64,000 nucleotides of DNA, taken from contig JAXLZZ010000004.1 of the NCBI GenBank assembly GCA_046350675.1, forward strand, positions 166,849-230,848. Reading direction: 5' to 3'. Of the stretch, positions 32,408 to 40,735 are shown piece after piece (position 1 is the first letter of the stretch; the number at the start of each line of letters is the position of its first letter). Both the position numbers and the translations under genes were made by a program. A model generated the notes under the pieces. That model had not been told where the DNA came from. It did no database searches and saw nothing but the letters and a program-made list of their open reading frames with translations. Origin of the DNA: JAXLZZ01 sp046350675 (GTDB taxonomy: Bacteria; Patescibacteriota; Saccharimonadia; Saccharimonadales; UBA4665).

Positions 32408-33343
32408 TCACTCCTCTCGTTTCTTTATTTTGTCGACCGATTTTACAGGCAAGGCCAGCCAACCGCTGGGGATTGGCGCAGCAAGAAAAAGTTCTGGGGG
32501 TAAATGTAAGCGAACGCTCTTATTGTCTGTTTTTTTGTATCCGGGTAGTATATCGAATACAAGCGCTCCAACAGATACAGAGCTATGCTCGTCTTCGGAT
32601 ATGATGGGCACTTCAAGACCGGCTACATACCTTTCTCTGTCACGCGCAATGATAAAGTCACTAGTTACAACAGAGACACCGTCTAAGATCCCTGAAGCGT
32701 TCAGATAACTCACTCTTCCATATTGCCTGTCAATTAAATGACCCTCATGACGAAAAACCTTATTAGCAAAGCCTCCTACCCGTCGTATTTTCTGCTCGGT
32801 ATCTAGATCTTCCTGAAATAATATCTCATCGAATTTCTCTATTTTCTTGCTATCGGCCATCGCGCTGAGATTATGATTATTTATTGGTAGTATGGGCTCT
32901 AAGTGACTATCCTGTGCCAATACAAAATGAAAGTGATTTACAGTGTGTTGATTGCCTGCTTCATCTGTATATGCAAGATTGTCGGTTTCTAGCAAATGCG
33001 CCATTGATTGCACGTAATCCTCACACTCGGGCAAATATATTGGCCGCACTACGTATCCTCGATATGTTCCTTTCACCGGCCCCTTTTTCTTGCTTAATTC
33101 CTTATCCATAGCCCTCAGTGGGTACACAGTGGCATCCTCCTCAATAGCCGGAACCAAATGCCTCCCATGAGCCAAAACCTCCTGACCCAATAATGGATGA
33201 TCCTTTTCAATATCAGCGATAAGCTCAACCACGCTTTCCCCGAAAGCTGTTCTTTCAAGGTCTGCGTTCATTGCGTCATTGAGCCACGCTATGTCCTTGC
33301 TAATCTGCTCAATTCTTTCAGCGGGACCAAGCACTTTACCCAT
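32408..33343 (-). CDS. hypothetical protein, soluble
   Basis: 311 aa, not recognised. No signal peptide or span. Acidic N-terminal helical region (IEQISKDIAWLND), a central region with several His (NQHTVNHFHFVLAQDSHLEP), and a C-terminal part predicted beta-rich. Its segment around RQYGRVSYLNASGILDG faintly resembles EQYGTLEAIDKSGRLVW in the gene at 33405-34082, so the two may be distant paralogues. Two nt upstream of the DUF2177 gene, hence probably one operon. Confidence 0.65.
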   Translation of the reverse strand: MGKVLGPAERIEQISKDIAWLNDAMNADLERTAFGESVVELIADIEKDHPLLGQEVLAHGRHLVPAIEEDATVYPLRAMDKELSKKKGPVKGTYRGYVVRPIYLPECEDYVQSMAHLLETDNLAYTDEAGNQHTVNHFHFVLAQDSHLEPILPINNHNLSAMADSKKIEKFDEILFQEDLDTEQKIRRVGGFANKVFRHEGHLIDRQYGRVSYLNASGILDGVSVVTSDFIIARDRERYVAGLEVPIISEDEHSSVSVGALVFDILPGYKKTDNKSVRLHLPPELFLAAPIPSGWLALPVKSVDKIKKREE

Positions 33344-33404
33344 ATCGGTACAATCTCCCTTTGTCTTCCATTATACAAGTCACGGTGTTTTGCAAAAACA
33401 TTTA

Positions 33405-34082
33405 TTAGGCTGGTTCTTCTAGCATACACTCGATCGATCGCATTACCGAACGTGGCGCCTCAAAGATATGACACGCTGCTGCAATAGCCTCGACATGTGG
33501 AAACCAAAGCTCTGGTTCTGGTTCAGGTACTTCCTCTTCTTCGTTTCCGACGTCAAATGGAACACACACCGGTTCATCATCATCTAGCCCAGTAATTAAT
33601 TTCGTATGGCTGATACCATGGACTATATCACCTCGAAAAATAAAACAATGCTTAAGGCTTACCACGAAGTTCTTTTCGCTTCCTTCCGGCCATACTAGCC
33701 TCCCGCTCTTATCTATCGCCTCGAGAGTACCGTATTGTTCAAGAGTACGCGCTTTTGCGGAGTCAAGTATCAAACTTGCTTCCGGGCTTGGTCGATCTCC
33801 ACTATTTTTGATTAACTTCTCTACTGACAGCCTGGGGTATATCTGAGGATCAGGCTCATCATCTGCGTAGACTGCTAAATGAACAGCGTACCGGGCGCCT
33901 TTATATTCACCACTATCAGGATAATCTAATGGATCATCACCCCCACCAGGTGCAGTAAGCGCAATATGTCGCGCCAAAGGCCAAATAACTTCATCCGCAA
34001 TTGCTTGCTGTGAAAATGCTTGCAGCGCAAGATCTACGCCATAACCAAAAACAAACTCCCCACCCGTTTCGGAAGCCGCCAT
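33405..34082 (-). CDS. hypothetical protein, acidic, soluble
   Basis: 225 aa, not recognised. Acidic, with a Glu/Pro-rich stretch (NEEEEVPEPEPELWFP) near the C-terminus. ATG 34082 is preferred over 34088 because AGAGGAG is then about 8 nt upstream. Lies between glyS and the gene at 32408. Confidence 0.6.
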   Translation of the reverse strand: MAASETGGEFVFGYGVDLALQAFSQQAIADEVIWPLARHIALTAPGGGDDPLDYPDSGEYKGARYAVHLAVYADDEPDPQIYPRLSVEKLIKNSGDRPSPEASLILDSAKARTLEQYGTLEAIDKSGRLVWPEGSEKNFVVSLKHCFIFRGDIVHGISHTKLITGLDDDEPVCVPFDVGNEEEEVPEPEPELWFPHVEAIAAACHIFEAPRSVMRSIECMLEEPA

Positions 34083-34131
34083 ATCCATATCTCCTCTTGC
34101 TATCGACTATACAGAGAAGAACGTGGGCTGT

Positions 34132-35436
34132 CTACTGTAATTTCTCAATCAAATTGGGTGCAGAAATACGTTCTTGTTCTGTGGTGTCACGGTTGCGGAC
34201 GGTTACCGTGTTGTCTTCTAGGGTGTCAAAGTCGATTACGACGCAGAATGGGGTACCGATTTCGTCTTGGCGGCGATAGCGCTTACCAATGTTGCCATTA
34301 TCATCCCACATCACGTTACCAAATTCTTTCTTCAAAGCTGTGTAGACTTCACGGGCCTTTTCCACTAGTTCTGGTTTATTCTTGAGGAGCGGCGAGACTG
34401 CAACTTTAACTGGAGCGAGATGTGCCGGCAATTTGAGATATTCACGCTGCTCACCATTCACTTGGTCAACTGTGTAAGCAGCACACAGTACGGCCATAAT
34501 CATACGCTCCACACCAAAGCTTGGCTCAATCACATGTGGTACAAAGGCGGGATCACCGTTCTTGGGACGATATTCCATATTTTTGCCCGATACGCGCTGG
34601 ATATTGCCAAGGTCAAAGTCAGTGCGATACGCCAAACCAAGCAATTCTTCGCGGCCAATTGGATAGTCATACTCAAAGTCGATGGTGCGCTTGCTATAGT
34701 GTGCCCGATCATCTTCTGGAACTTCCAACTTGCTGATTTTATCTTCTGGTAAACCGAGTTCCTTTAGGAACATTTCGATGCCCTTAACCCAGCCCTCAAA
34801 CATCTTTTCCCAATCTTTTGGATCAATAAAGTATTCGATCTCCATCTGCTCAAACTCGCGACTGCGGAATACGAAGTCGCGCGGGCTAATCTCGTTACGA
34901 AATGCCTTACCCTGCTGCGCGATACCGAATGGCAAGTCCGGGTAAAAACTATCAAGCACATTTTTGTAGTTGGTAAAAATACCTTGTGCCGTCTCAGGCC
35001 GTAGATAGCTGATTGAATGCTCGTCTGCAACTGGGCCCACATTAGTCTTGAACATCATATTGAAAGCGCGAGCTTCACCAAACGTTCCTTCTTTCCCGCA
35101 CGATGGGCATTTATTTGGATTATCGAGCTTATCTTCACGGAAACGACCTTTGCAGTTTGAACACTCTACAAGTGGATCAGTAAACGTATCTACGTGGCCG
35201 CTGGCTTGCCAGACTTTTTGATTCATAAGAATGGCGGCATCAACGCCATACATCTCATCACGGTCTTCAACAAAAGTCTTCCACCAGAAATTCATAATAT
35301 TTCGCTTGAGTGCTACGCCGAGCGGGCCATAATCCCAAGTACCAGCCAAGCCACCATAGACTTCACTACCCTGGTAGATAAACCCACGGCGTTTGCACAA
35401 ACTTACAATCGTCTCAAGACTTACTTCTTTGCTCAT
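34132..35436 (-). CDS. glyQS: glycyl-tRNA synthetase (single-chain, dimeric type)
   Basis: 434 aa. Class II synthetase charging tRNA-Gly. Motifs: SLCKRRGFIYQGSEVYGGL at the N-terminus, RPETAQGIFTNY, EISPRDFVFRSREFEQMEIE (motif 2), FGVERMIMAVL (motif 3) and a C-terminal anticodon-binding domain starting at LPAHLAPVKVAVSPL. Four Cys (CSNCKGRF and CPSCGKEG) may bind zinc. TATACT ends 7 nt upstream of the ATG. Confidence 0.97.
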   Translation of the reverse strand: MSKEVSLETIVSLCKRRGFIYQGSEVYGGLAGTWDYGPLGVALKRNIMNFWWKTFVEDRDEMYGVDAAILMNQKVWQASGHVDTFTDPLVECSNCKGRFREDKLDNPNKCPSCGKEGTFGEARAFNMMFKTNVGPVADEHSISYLRPETAQGIFTNYKNVLDSFYPDLPFGIAQQGKAFRNEISPRDFVFRSREFEQMEIEYFIDPKDWEKMFEGWVKGIEMFLKELGLPEDKISKLEVPEDDRAHYSKRTIDFEYDYPIGREELLGLAYRTDFDLGNIQRVSGKNMEYRPKNGDPAFVPHVIEPSFGVERMIMAVLCAAYTVDQVNGEQREYLKLPAHLAPVKVAVSPLLKNKPELVEKAREVYTALKKEFGNVMWDDNGNIGKRYRRQDEIGTPFCVVIDFDTLEDNTVTVRNRDTTEQERISAPNLIEKLQ

Positions 35437-35441
35437 GGCAA

Positions 35442-36134
35442 TTAGTATAGGCTAGATTGCCCTGGGTTGCCACCCCTGAACACCCTGGCTTCTACCGGCT
35501 CCACATCGCCATATGCTTCATTAAGCGCCTCTATCTGCTTGCGTACGCCGTCTGAGTCATTGTATATCGGGCGAAAAAGCTCGTCGGCAGGATTAACATC
35601 AGGGACGACTAGGTTCGGTGCTGCCCAAACATTGCTGAGCGAGGTCACCGCAAACGTTCCAAGAGGAATGTTGTACTGTAGTGGGAAGCTACCGCACATA
35701 CGCTGTTCAATACGACCTTGTTTTAGATAATTCGTTGCCTTCGCAACTTCTTTCCAGCCAAGATATCCGCCACCGTCAGTCCACAAACTACCGATGCTAC
35801 CGTGGCCAATCATAATTACATCAGTCACTTCTGGGCTCGCCAACTCCATTTTAATATCAAGCGGTACCGCAAACGGTCGGATGCGCACTTCTTGATGACT
35901 TTGTTCTCGCTCATGAGCGAGTCGCTCAGCCTCTTCAATAAAAGCTTTATACTGCTCCTCCGGTATTGTGGTAGCTTTCTGATCAGCTGACTTTGAAACT
36001 ATGATTGATAGTACGCCGTCTCCGGACGGTAAGCTCAATTTCTGTTTGTCTAATAAATCTTGTCGACGTAATGACGCCTTCGCTATGTGGTTTTGGGTAC
36101 GTTTAAGGCTGCGTGACGCAATAATCTCTTTCAT
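35442..36134 (-). CDS. hypothetical protein with possible caspase-like His/Cys pair
   Basis: 230 aa, not assigned. The N-terminal ~30 residues are basic and helical. The core contains VIMIGHGSIGSLW with His111 and, 36 residues later, RMCGSFPL with Cys147. That order (GHG, then a Cys after a strand) recalls the clan CD/CHAT peptidase dyad, but the resemblance is by eye only. An extended -10 lies 14 nt upstream; 6 nt separate its stop from the glyS start. Confidence 0.55.
   Translation of the reverse strand: MKEIIASRSLKRTQNHIAKASLRRQDLLDKQKLSLPSGDGVLSIIVSKSADQKATTIPEEQYKAFIEEAERLAHEREQSHQEVRIRPFAVPLDIKMELASPEVTDVIMIGHGSIGSLWTDGGGYLGWKEVAKATNYLKQGRIEQRMCGSFPLQYNIPLGTFAVTSLSNVWAAPNLVVPDVNPADELFRPIYNDSDGVRKQIEALNEAYGDVEPVEARVFRGGNPGQSSLY
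35444..35449 (-). promoter_or_regulatory. -10 element, predicted leaderless start of glyQS
   Basis: Minus-strand TATACT (35449-35444), 7 nt before the ATG at 35436. Confidence 0.5.
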
Positions 36135-36148
36135 AACCGTATCTTCTT

Positions 36149-36157
36149 ATTATATCA
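36149..36157 (-). promoter_or_regulatory. extended -10 of the gene at 35442-36134
   Basis: Minus-strand TGA then perfect TATAAT (36154-36149). Leader about 8 nt. Confidence 0.55.
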
Positions 36158-36179
36158 CACTATGTCAATATATGCAAGC

Positions 36180-36875
36180 TTAGGTGCGTATGTATGTCAC
36201 TAGCATAGTGCGCATCAGGGGTGAAATATCATTGATTGAAGATTCGAGGCCATTCACGTTATGGAGCGAGGATACGGGATGGCCACCAAACAATAAGCGC
36301 AGGCCTTTGATGTGCGTTGGAGTAAATCTGCCTTGTGCGTGTGCAATGAACGCCATGCCTTCCGAGTCAAAGTTGTATTTTTGCTCTAGTGACAGTGCTG
36401 CACCTGACGTATCAGTACGTAAATTTGGGGTATGCCCTGCCAGTCGCAAGAGCTGTGCGTGGAACCAGCTGCGGATGAACTCTGGGTTGATGTCTGGGTT
36501 ATCGAGCGCTTCGTACGTACGCTCTAGCAGCTCATAGTACTCAGCATCGCAATTGTCTTCGACGGCTTTGTTGAGTAGCTTAATAAGTTCATAGCCTAGC
36601 TGCACGTGATCGATATCGGTGACAATCTGGCCGTAGTGCTTGATGAGTCTGCTGCTTACGAGCGTGCCAACCTCGCCTTTACCGGGAAGATAGGTAATGT
36701 CACTGGTGCTGAACAGCTCGATGCCGCCTGCGAGTTTAGACTTATGCCGGCGAACACCGCGCGCCATCATGCTTACTTTGCCGTGATCTGGCGTGAGTAC
36801 AGTTACAATCCGATCTGCCTCGCCATAATCAACGCGATTTAGCACGATTGCAGTGGTAACAATTTGGTTTTTCAT
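36180..36875 (-). CDS. recO: DNA repair protein RecO
   Basis: 231 aa. RecFOR recombination mediator. N-terminal OB fold (TTAIVLNRVDYGEADRIVTVLT and MMARGVRRHKSKLAGG) and a helical C-terminal domain; the zinc-binding Cys set of some RecO proteins is not evident. Overlaps the stop of the degenerate receiver gene by 4 nt. Confidence 0.92.
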   Translation of the reverse strand: MKNQIVTTAIVLNRVDYGEADRIVTVLTPDHGKVSMMARGVRRHKSKLAGGIELFSTSDITYLPGKGEVGTLVSSRLIKHYGQIVTDIDHVQLGYELIKLLNKAVEDNCDAEYYELLERTYEALDNPDINPEFIRSWFHAQLLRLAGHTPNLRTDTSGAALSLEQKYNFDSEGMAFIAHAQGRFTPTHIKGLRLLFGGHPVSSLHNVNGLESSINDISPLMRTMLVTYIRT

Positions 36876-37258
36876 ACGCGCACTGGAACGTGTTCGGCCA
36901 CCGCCTTAACAAGTTGCTGGAGTGTAGTTTGCGGCTTGTACAGATAGGTAGCGACATTGAGTTGCTGCTTGAGAATTTGGCTATTGCCCGCGAATTCTCC
37001 TGGCGAAACTTGGGTTTGAATCACTACTGGAATATGCTGCCAGTCCGTGTAGGACCGGAGTTCATACAAGAATTCCACGCCGGAATGTTCGATTAATTGT
37101 AATTCTAATATGATTAGATCTGGCTTAAACTCATCGGTTACCATTAAGCCTGTTTGGGCACTTGGAGTTACTACTACGTCGTGGCCGGCAGTTGTCAGTG
37201 CTTCGTAGTACGTTTCAGCTAACACACGATCTGGTTCAATGCAGAGAATGTTTGCCAC
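36872..37258 (-). CDS. degenerate receiver-domain protein (Asp to Glu at the phospho-site)
   Basis: 128 aa, GTG start. Stand-alone receiver fold. The position of the phosphoacceptor Asp holds Glu52 (DLIILELQL), a natural phosphomimic. The first acidic pair is reduced (IEPD with Glu8/Asp10); a Thr (VIQTQ) and the late Lys (YLYKP) remain. Probably a constitutively 'on' or phosphorylation-independent adaptor. Follows a degenerate histidine kinase gene and overlaps recO. Confidence 0.85.
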   Translation of the reverse strand: MANILCIEPDRVLAETYYEALTTAGHDVVVTPSAQTGLMVTDEFKPDLIILELQLIEHSGVEFLYELRSYTDWQHIPVVIQTQVSPGEFAGNSQILKQQLNVATYLYKPQTTLQQLVKAVAEHVPVRV

Positions 37259-37274
37259 TACACTAACCTCTTCC

Positions 37275-37335
37275 TGTCATCTCGAGCGTGTCGAGAGATT
37301 TCGTACGGCTTTTCTCCACTTCGTTCGAAATGACA
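37275..37335. repeat. dispersed GTCAT..ATGAC inverted repeat (copy 5)
   Basis: TGTCATCTCGAGCG at left and TCGTTCGAAATGACA at right, in the gap between the two degenerate two-component genes. Confidence 0.75.
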
Positions 37336-37343
37336 TCTCATGA

Positions 37344-38060
37344 TTACACCAACTGCAATTGATTATTTGATTGAAGTACCGTGCCGATGCCGTACAGGCC
37401 TTGATGCCGTGAGGCGCGCAAATTGAGGTTCATGGCTTTGAGAATAGAATCTGCCACAAAAATGCCCGCCCCGCTGGTGTGCGTTAAGTTCATAAGTGGC
37501 TGACGGGTTTGACCTTGCAAGCGACGGCCTTTTTTAAGCGCGTCGTTGGTAAGCTGTTTTGTATCGGTGTATAGCCCCGCCACGATACCATAGCGGCTAC
37601 TGTGTGTTGCTAACTGGAGTTTGAGCTGTGGGGCCTCAAGCGCCGGCAAGGCTTCGATAAGCGCAGCGCCAAGACTCGTGAGTGCAGCTTGCAACGCCTG
37701 GCGATTTGCCATGACCGGGCCGTAGCGACCAGCAATATGCAGCTCGAGTTTTACGCCATAACTCTTAGCTAGAGCGTCGAGCTCTTGACTCGTATCATAC
37801 AAAACTGAGGAGACAGAGATTGCTTCAAGATCGATATCACGAGGTGCTTGAGCGAGGCGCACTCCGAGCGCGTAGTTATCAACGAGCTGCAGTGCAGTTT
37901 GGGCTGAACTTCGAATCTGCGCTAAATTAGGTTGGCCTGTTAATTGTCCGTGCTCGGCTAGACGTGCCACTTGTAGCAACGGCAGCTTTAACTCTTCTGC
38001 GACGCCCAGCAAAAGCTGTTGCGACAACAAAACAGATGTATTATCTTCGGCGCGCGACAT
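37344..38060 (-). CDS. degenerate histidine-kinase-like protein
   Basis: 238 aa. Layout of a HisKA plus HATPase module without sensor domain or span. In the H-box, the SHELRTPL consensus reads AEELKLPL, with Glu22 at the phosphoacceptor His. The ATP-binding part is eroded: no N-box Asn in QAALTSLGAALIEAL, no G1 DxGxG; a G2-like GAGIFVADSILKAMN remains. Likely a scaffold, not a kinase. ATG 38060 is preferred to the TTG six codons earlier. An extended -10 lies at 38090-38098. Confidence 0.75.
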   Translation of the reverse strand: MSRAEDNTSVLLSQQLLLGVAEELKLPLLQVARLAEHGQLTGQPNLAQIRSSAQTALQLVDNYALGVRLAQAPRDIDLEAISVSSVLYDTSQELDALAKSYGVKLELHIAGRYGPVMANRQALQAALTSLGAALIEALPALEAPQLKLQLATHSSRYGIVAGLYTDTKQLTNDALKKGRRLQGQTRQPLMNLTHTSGAGIFVADSILKAMNLNLRASRHQGLYGIGTVLQSNNQLQLV

Positions 38061-38089
38061 TGTCTGTGTTACCCTCAATCACTATCTCC

Positions 38090-38098
38090 AGTATAGCA
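38090..38098 (-). promoter_or_regulatory. extended -10 of the degenerate kinase gene
   Basis: Minus-strand TGC then TATACT (38095-38090); leader about 25 nt. Confidence 0.5.
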
Positions 38099-38227
38099 CC
38101 ATAACAATGAGCAATAAGCGATTCACGATTGACAATAGATTAGCAAATAGCAATTGACCATTGAATCGCTAATCGCAAAACGCTAATATATCGCCATTTG
38201 CTCAATGCCAATCGCCAACTGTCTTGT

Positions 38228-38893
38228 TTATGGCAAAAAGCTAGCGTTTGGCAGAATAATATTTTGGAAGTCGGATTGGTATTGCGAGCCTTCGCTCCAG
38301 ATGGTGAGCGTGCCGGCACGAAGAGGCAGGATAACCAGTGTTCCCTGTTTATTGTTCTCTATTTCCCCTGCTACCTGTACGCCAACAACACTCGGCACTT
38401 TTGGTAAGGTGTACGGGCGAACTGTTACCTTGCCTGATTTCTGTAAGCTGGTGTATCGACTTAGCGTTTGCGCATACGTTTGATTTGTTACTTGTAAACG
38501 CAGTGCAAAAGCATTGTTGTCATCGCTCGTGGATGGCACATATGATGGGTGGAAATAGCCATTTACTGGCGTGGAACTGTTTGCGGTATCTTCCACATAG
38601 GCACTCCAGGTTTTCGGATACTGAATTGTCACGGCGCCGTATGAATCAGGACCCTTGTAGGTACGAAGCGGATTTTTCTCTTTTTCTACGAACTGTTTAT
38701 CTTTAGCGGTGCTCTCTTCTTGCTTAGCAATCACTACTGCATCTTTAATTTTTGCATCGGTGTTGCTTTTATAATCCTGGCGGCTCATGTATGCCCAGCC
38801 GGCAAAAACCGTAACTGCCAGCAGTAAGACTATCGCAAAAATAAGGGAAATAACTAGGCTGTTAACTGCCCCATCCTGGTTACGCTTAATCAT
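38228..38893 (-). CDS. membrane-anchored extracytoplasmic protein, unknown
   Basis: 221 aa. One N-terminal span at about 12-35 (LVISLIFAIVLLLAVTVFAGW), a charged helical linker, then a soluble domain with YPKTWSAYVED resembling PsbP-like/lipoprotein domains found in many Patescibacteria. Function unknown. An extended -10 ends 6 nt before the ATG. Confidence 0.65.
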   Translation of the reverse strand: MIKRNQDGAVNSLVISLIFAIVLLLAVTVFAGWAYMSRQDYKSNTDAKIKDAVVIAKQEESTAKDKQFVEKEKNPLRTYKGPDSYGAVTIQYPKTWSAYVEDTANSSTPVNGYFHPSYVPSTSDDNNAFALRLQVTNQTYAQTLSRYTSLQKSGKVTVRPYTLPKVPSVVGVQVAGEIENNKQGTLVILPLRAGTLTIWSEGSQYQSDFQNIILPNASFLP

Positions 38894-38899
38894 GCAATT

Positions 38900-38908
38900 A
38901 CTGTATCA
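38900..38908 (-). promoter_or_regulatory. extended -10, predicted leaderless start of the gene at 38893
   Basis: Minus-strand TGA then TACAGT (38905-38900), 6 nt before the ATG. Confidence 0.45.
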
Positions 38909-38920
38909 TATCGGCCGCTG

Positions 38921-39409
38921 TTAGCGATAGTCATATCGCAATACGCCATTCGCAGATTTGGTAGGCTTCTTGGTTTTTATATCAAATGCGAATGTCATGA
39001 GTTTGACGGGTTTGTGTGGGTACTGCTCAATTTTTGTATCCAATTTTTGCATATATTTCGGTAGTAAAAATACAAAAATCGCGTCTGCTTCCGGCCACTC
39101 TTTACGCCAGAAATCACCCCATATAATCGTGACGCGCTTACGATATCTGCACGTTCGTAGCCATGCAACAGCCGCCAGGATTGGATTCAATTCGTACCCA
39201 ACTACATTGATGCCCTGTTGCGCAGCTGCAATCAATACCTTGCCATCCCCACAACCGAGCTCTAAGAGTGTCTGTCCCTTTTTTAAATCTGCCAGTTTGA
39301 GAGCAGCTTGTACTTGTGGCCTAAGCGTCGGCAAATACGGCGCCCCGACTAATAACACCAGACTAAAGCTGAGTAGAACGATACCGCAGACCGCTACAAG
39401 CCAAATCAC
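38921..39409 (-). CDS. membrane-tethered class I SAM methyltransferase-like protein
   Basis: 162 aa. N-terminal hydrophobic span (residues 2-27), then a short Rossmann methyltransferase core: LLELGCGDGKVLIAAAQQG (motif I) and GYELNP (motif II). DFWRKEWPEADAIFVFLLP is near motif IV. It is shorter than most methyltransferases, and the substrate is unknown. Overlaps the xseB stop by 4 nt. Confidence 0.75.
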   Translation of the reverse strand: MIWLVAVCGIVLLSFSLVLLVGAPYLPTLRPQVQAALKLADLKKGQTLLELGCGDGKVLIAAAQQGINVVGYELNPILAAVAWLRTCRYRKRVTIIWGDFWRKEWPEADAIFVFLLPKYMQKLDTKIEQYPHKPVKLMTFAFDIKTKKPTKSANGVLRYDYR

Positions 39410-39612
39410 TTGCCGTCTGTGAATTTAGCTTGCAACTTGGTGATGGTGTTTTCGGCGGCTGTGAGTTGTGATTGAAGCTGCTTAACTAGCTCGAGGCCGC
39501 GTTCGTACTTCTGTACTGTTTGATCAACGTCAAGATCGCCATTCTGTAGCTCCATACTAATTGCATCAAGCTCCGACTTGAGCTCTTCGTAGGTTGGTGT
39601 GGTTTTAGCCAT
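39406..39612 (-). CDS. xseB: exodeoxyribonuclease VII small subunit
   Basis: 68 aa. Short helical protein with the family pattern YEELKSELDAI, then DVDQTVQKYERGLELVKQ. Partners with XseA to degrade single-stranded DNA. Overlaps the xseA stop by 8 nt. Confidence 0.93.
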   Translation of the reverse strand: MAKTTPTYEELKSELDAISMELQNGDLDVDQTVQKYERGLELVKQLQSQLTAAENTITKLQAKFTDGK

Positions 39613-40735
39613 TCTTTTCCCCCGTTACATCCTTGACCTGTGCGGTAAAGCTGCCTTTGGATAATTGTGTTTCTACTATAGCACCACTTGAAAGTTGATC
39701 TGTTGCACGCACTGCTTTGCCGTTCTGGCGAACGATTGCGTAGCCTCGACGCAGCACAGCTTCTGGGTTAAGTGCTGTTAATAATTGCTGCGTGTTTTCT
39801 AATTGCGATTGTGCAAGTTTGAGTCTGTCTTGTGCATCTCGATGTAGATCACGCCGCAAAAGCACAAGCTCATCATTGGAAGCTTTAACCTGATTTTGGG
39901 CAGCACGACTCAGCGTTTGCGCAATGTCCGCTAGCTCCTTTTGCACGTGCTTTCGGTCTGGCACCAGCAATTCCGCTGCATTGCTCGGTGTACTTGCCCG
40001 TTGATCGGCTGCTAATTCTGCGAGCGACAGATCGACTTCATGCCCAATGGCAACAAGTGTTGGCACGCGACTAGCCGCTACGGCGCGTGTAACTTGCTCC
40101 GTGCTAAACGCCGCTAGATCTTCGGCGCTGCCTCCACCCCTGATGAGCACCACTACTTCAGGTGGCTCGCTCAAGGAGTTAAACTGCGCTAGAGCCGCCA
40201 CAATCTGCTGTGGCGCGATTTCACCCTGGACCTGTGTATCAATCAGTTCAATAGTCAAACCTCCCCAGCGAGCCCCCAGAACCTTCACAAAGTCGGCGTA
40301 GGCTGCTGACTGCCCAGAAGTAATCAGGCCAATACGCTGCGGGGGGTATGGTAGAAGCCGCTTGCGCGTAACGTCAAATAAGCCTTCTTTTTCTAATTTG
40401 GCTTTGAGCAGGTCTGCTGCTTTTCGGATGCTGCCCTCACCTGCAGGTTGCACCTGCTGAATATTGACGCTAAATCCATACTGATTATGCAACCGTGGCT
40501 GGCCGCGAACTTTGAGCATCATGCCGTCTTCAAGCGGACCGGGCATCTGAAAGACCGTGCCAAAGAATTTGACCGTACATTGTTCGTCCTTGAGATCAAA
40601 ATATACCCAACGATTTTTACTCACCCGAAAGTTCGCTAGTTCTCCCACAATTGTGATGCTGGGATAGGCATACTCCAGCGTCTGGTTAAACAGCGCCACA
40701 AACTCGCTTACCGTTACTTCAATCTCGCTAGCCAT
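39605..40735 (-). CDS. xseA: exodeoxyribonuclease VII large subunit
   Basis: 376 aa from ATG 40735. N-terminal OB fold (VGELANFRVSKNRWVYFDLKD), then the nuclease domain with RIGLITSGQSAAYADF, VVLIRGGGSAEDL and AIGHEVDLSLAELAADQRASTPSNAAE. C-terminus is coiled coil. Slightly shorter than E. coli XseA. The start overlaps the 3' end of the flippase-like gene by 8 nt. Confidence 0.95.
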   Translation of the reverse strand: MASEIEVTVSEFVALFNQTLEYAYPSITIVGELANFRVSKNRWVYFDLKDEQCTVKFFGTVFQMPGPLEDGMMLKVRGQPRLHNQYGFSVNIQQVQPAGEGSIRKAADLLKAKLEKEGLFDVTRKRLLPYPPQRIGLITSGQSAAYADFVKVLGARWGGLTIELIDTQVQGEIAPQQIVAALAQFNSLSEPPEVVVLIRGGGSAEDLAAFSTEQVTRAVAASRVPTLVAIGHEVDLSLAELAADQRASTPSNAAELLVPDRKHVQKELADIAQTLSRAAQNQVKASNDELVLLRRDLHRDAQDRLKLAQSQLENTQQLLTALNPEAVLRRGYAIVRQNGKAVRATDQLSSGAIVETQLSKGSFTAQVKDVTGEKNG

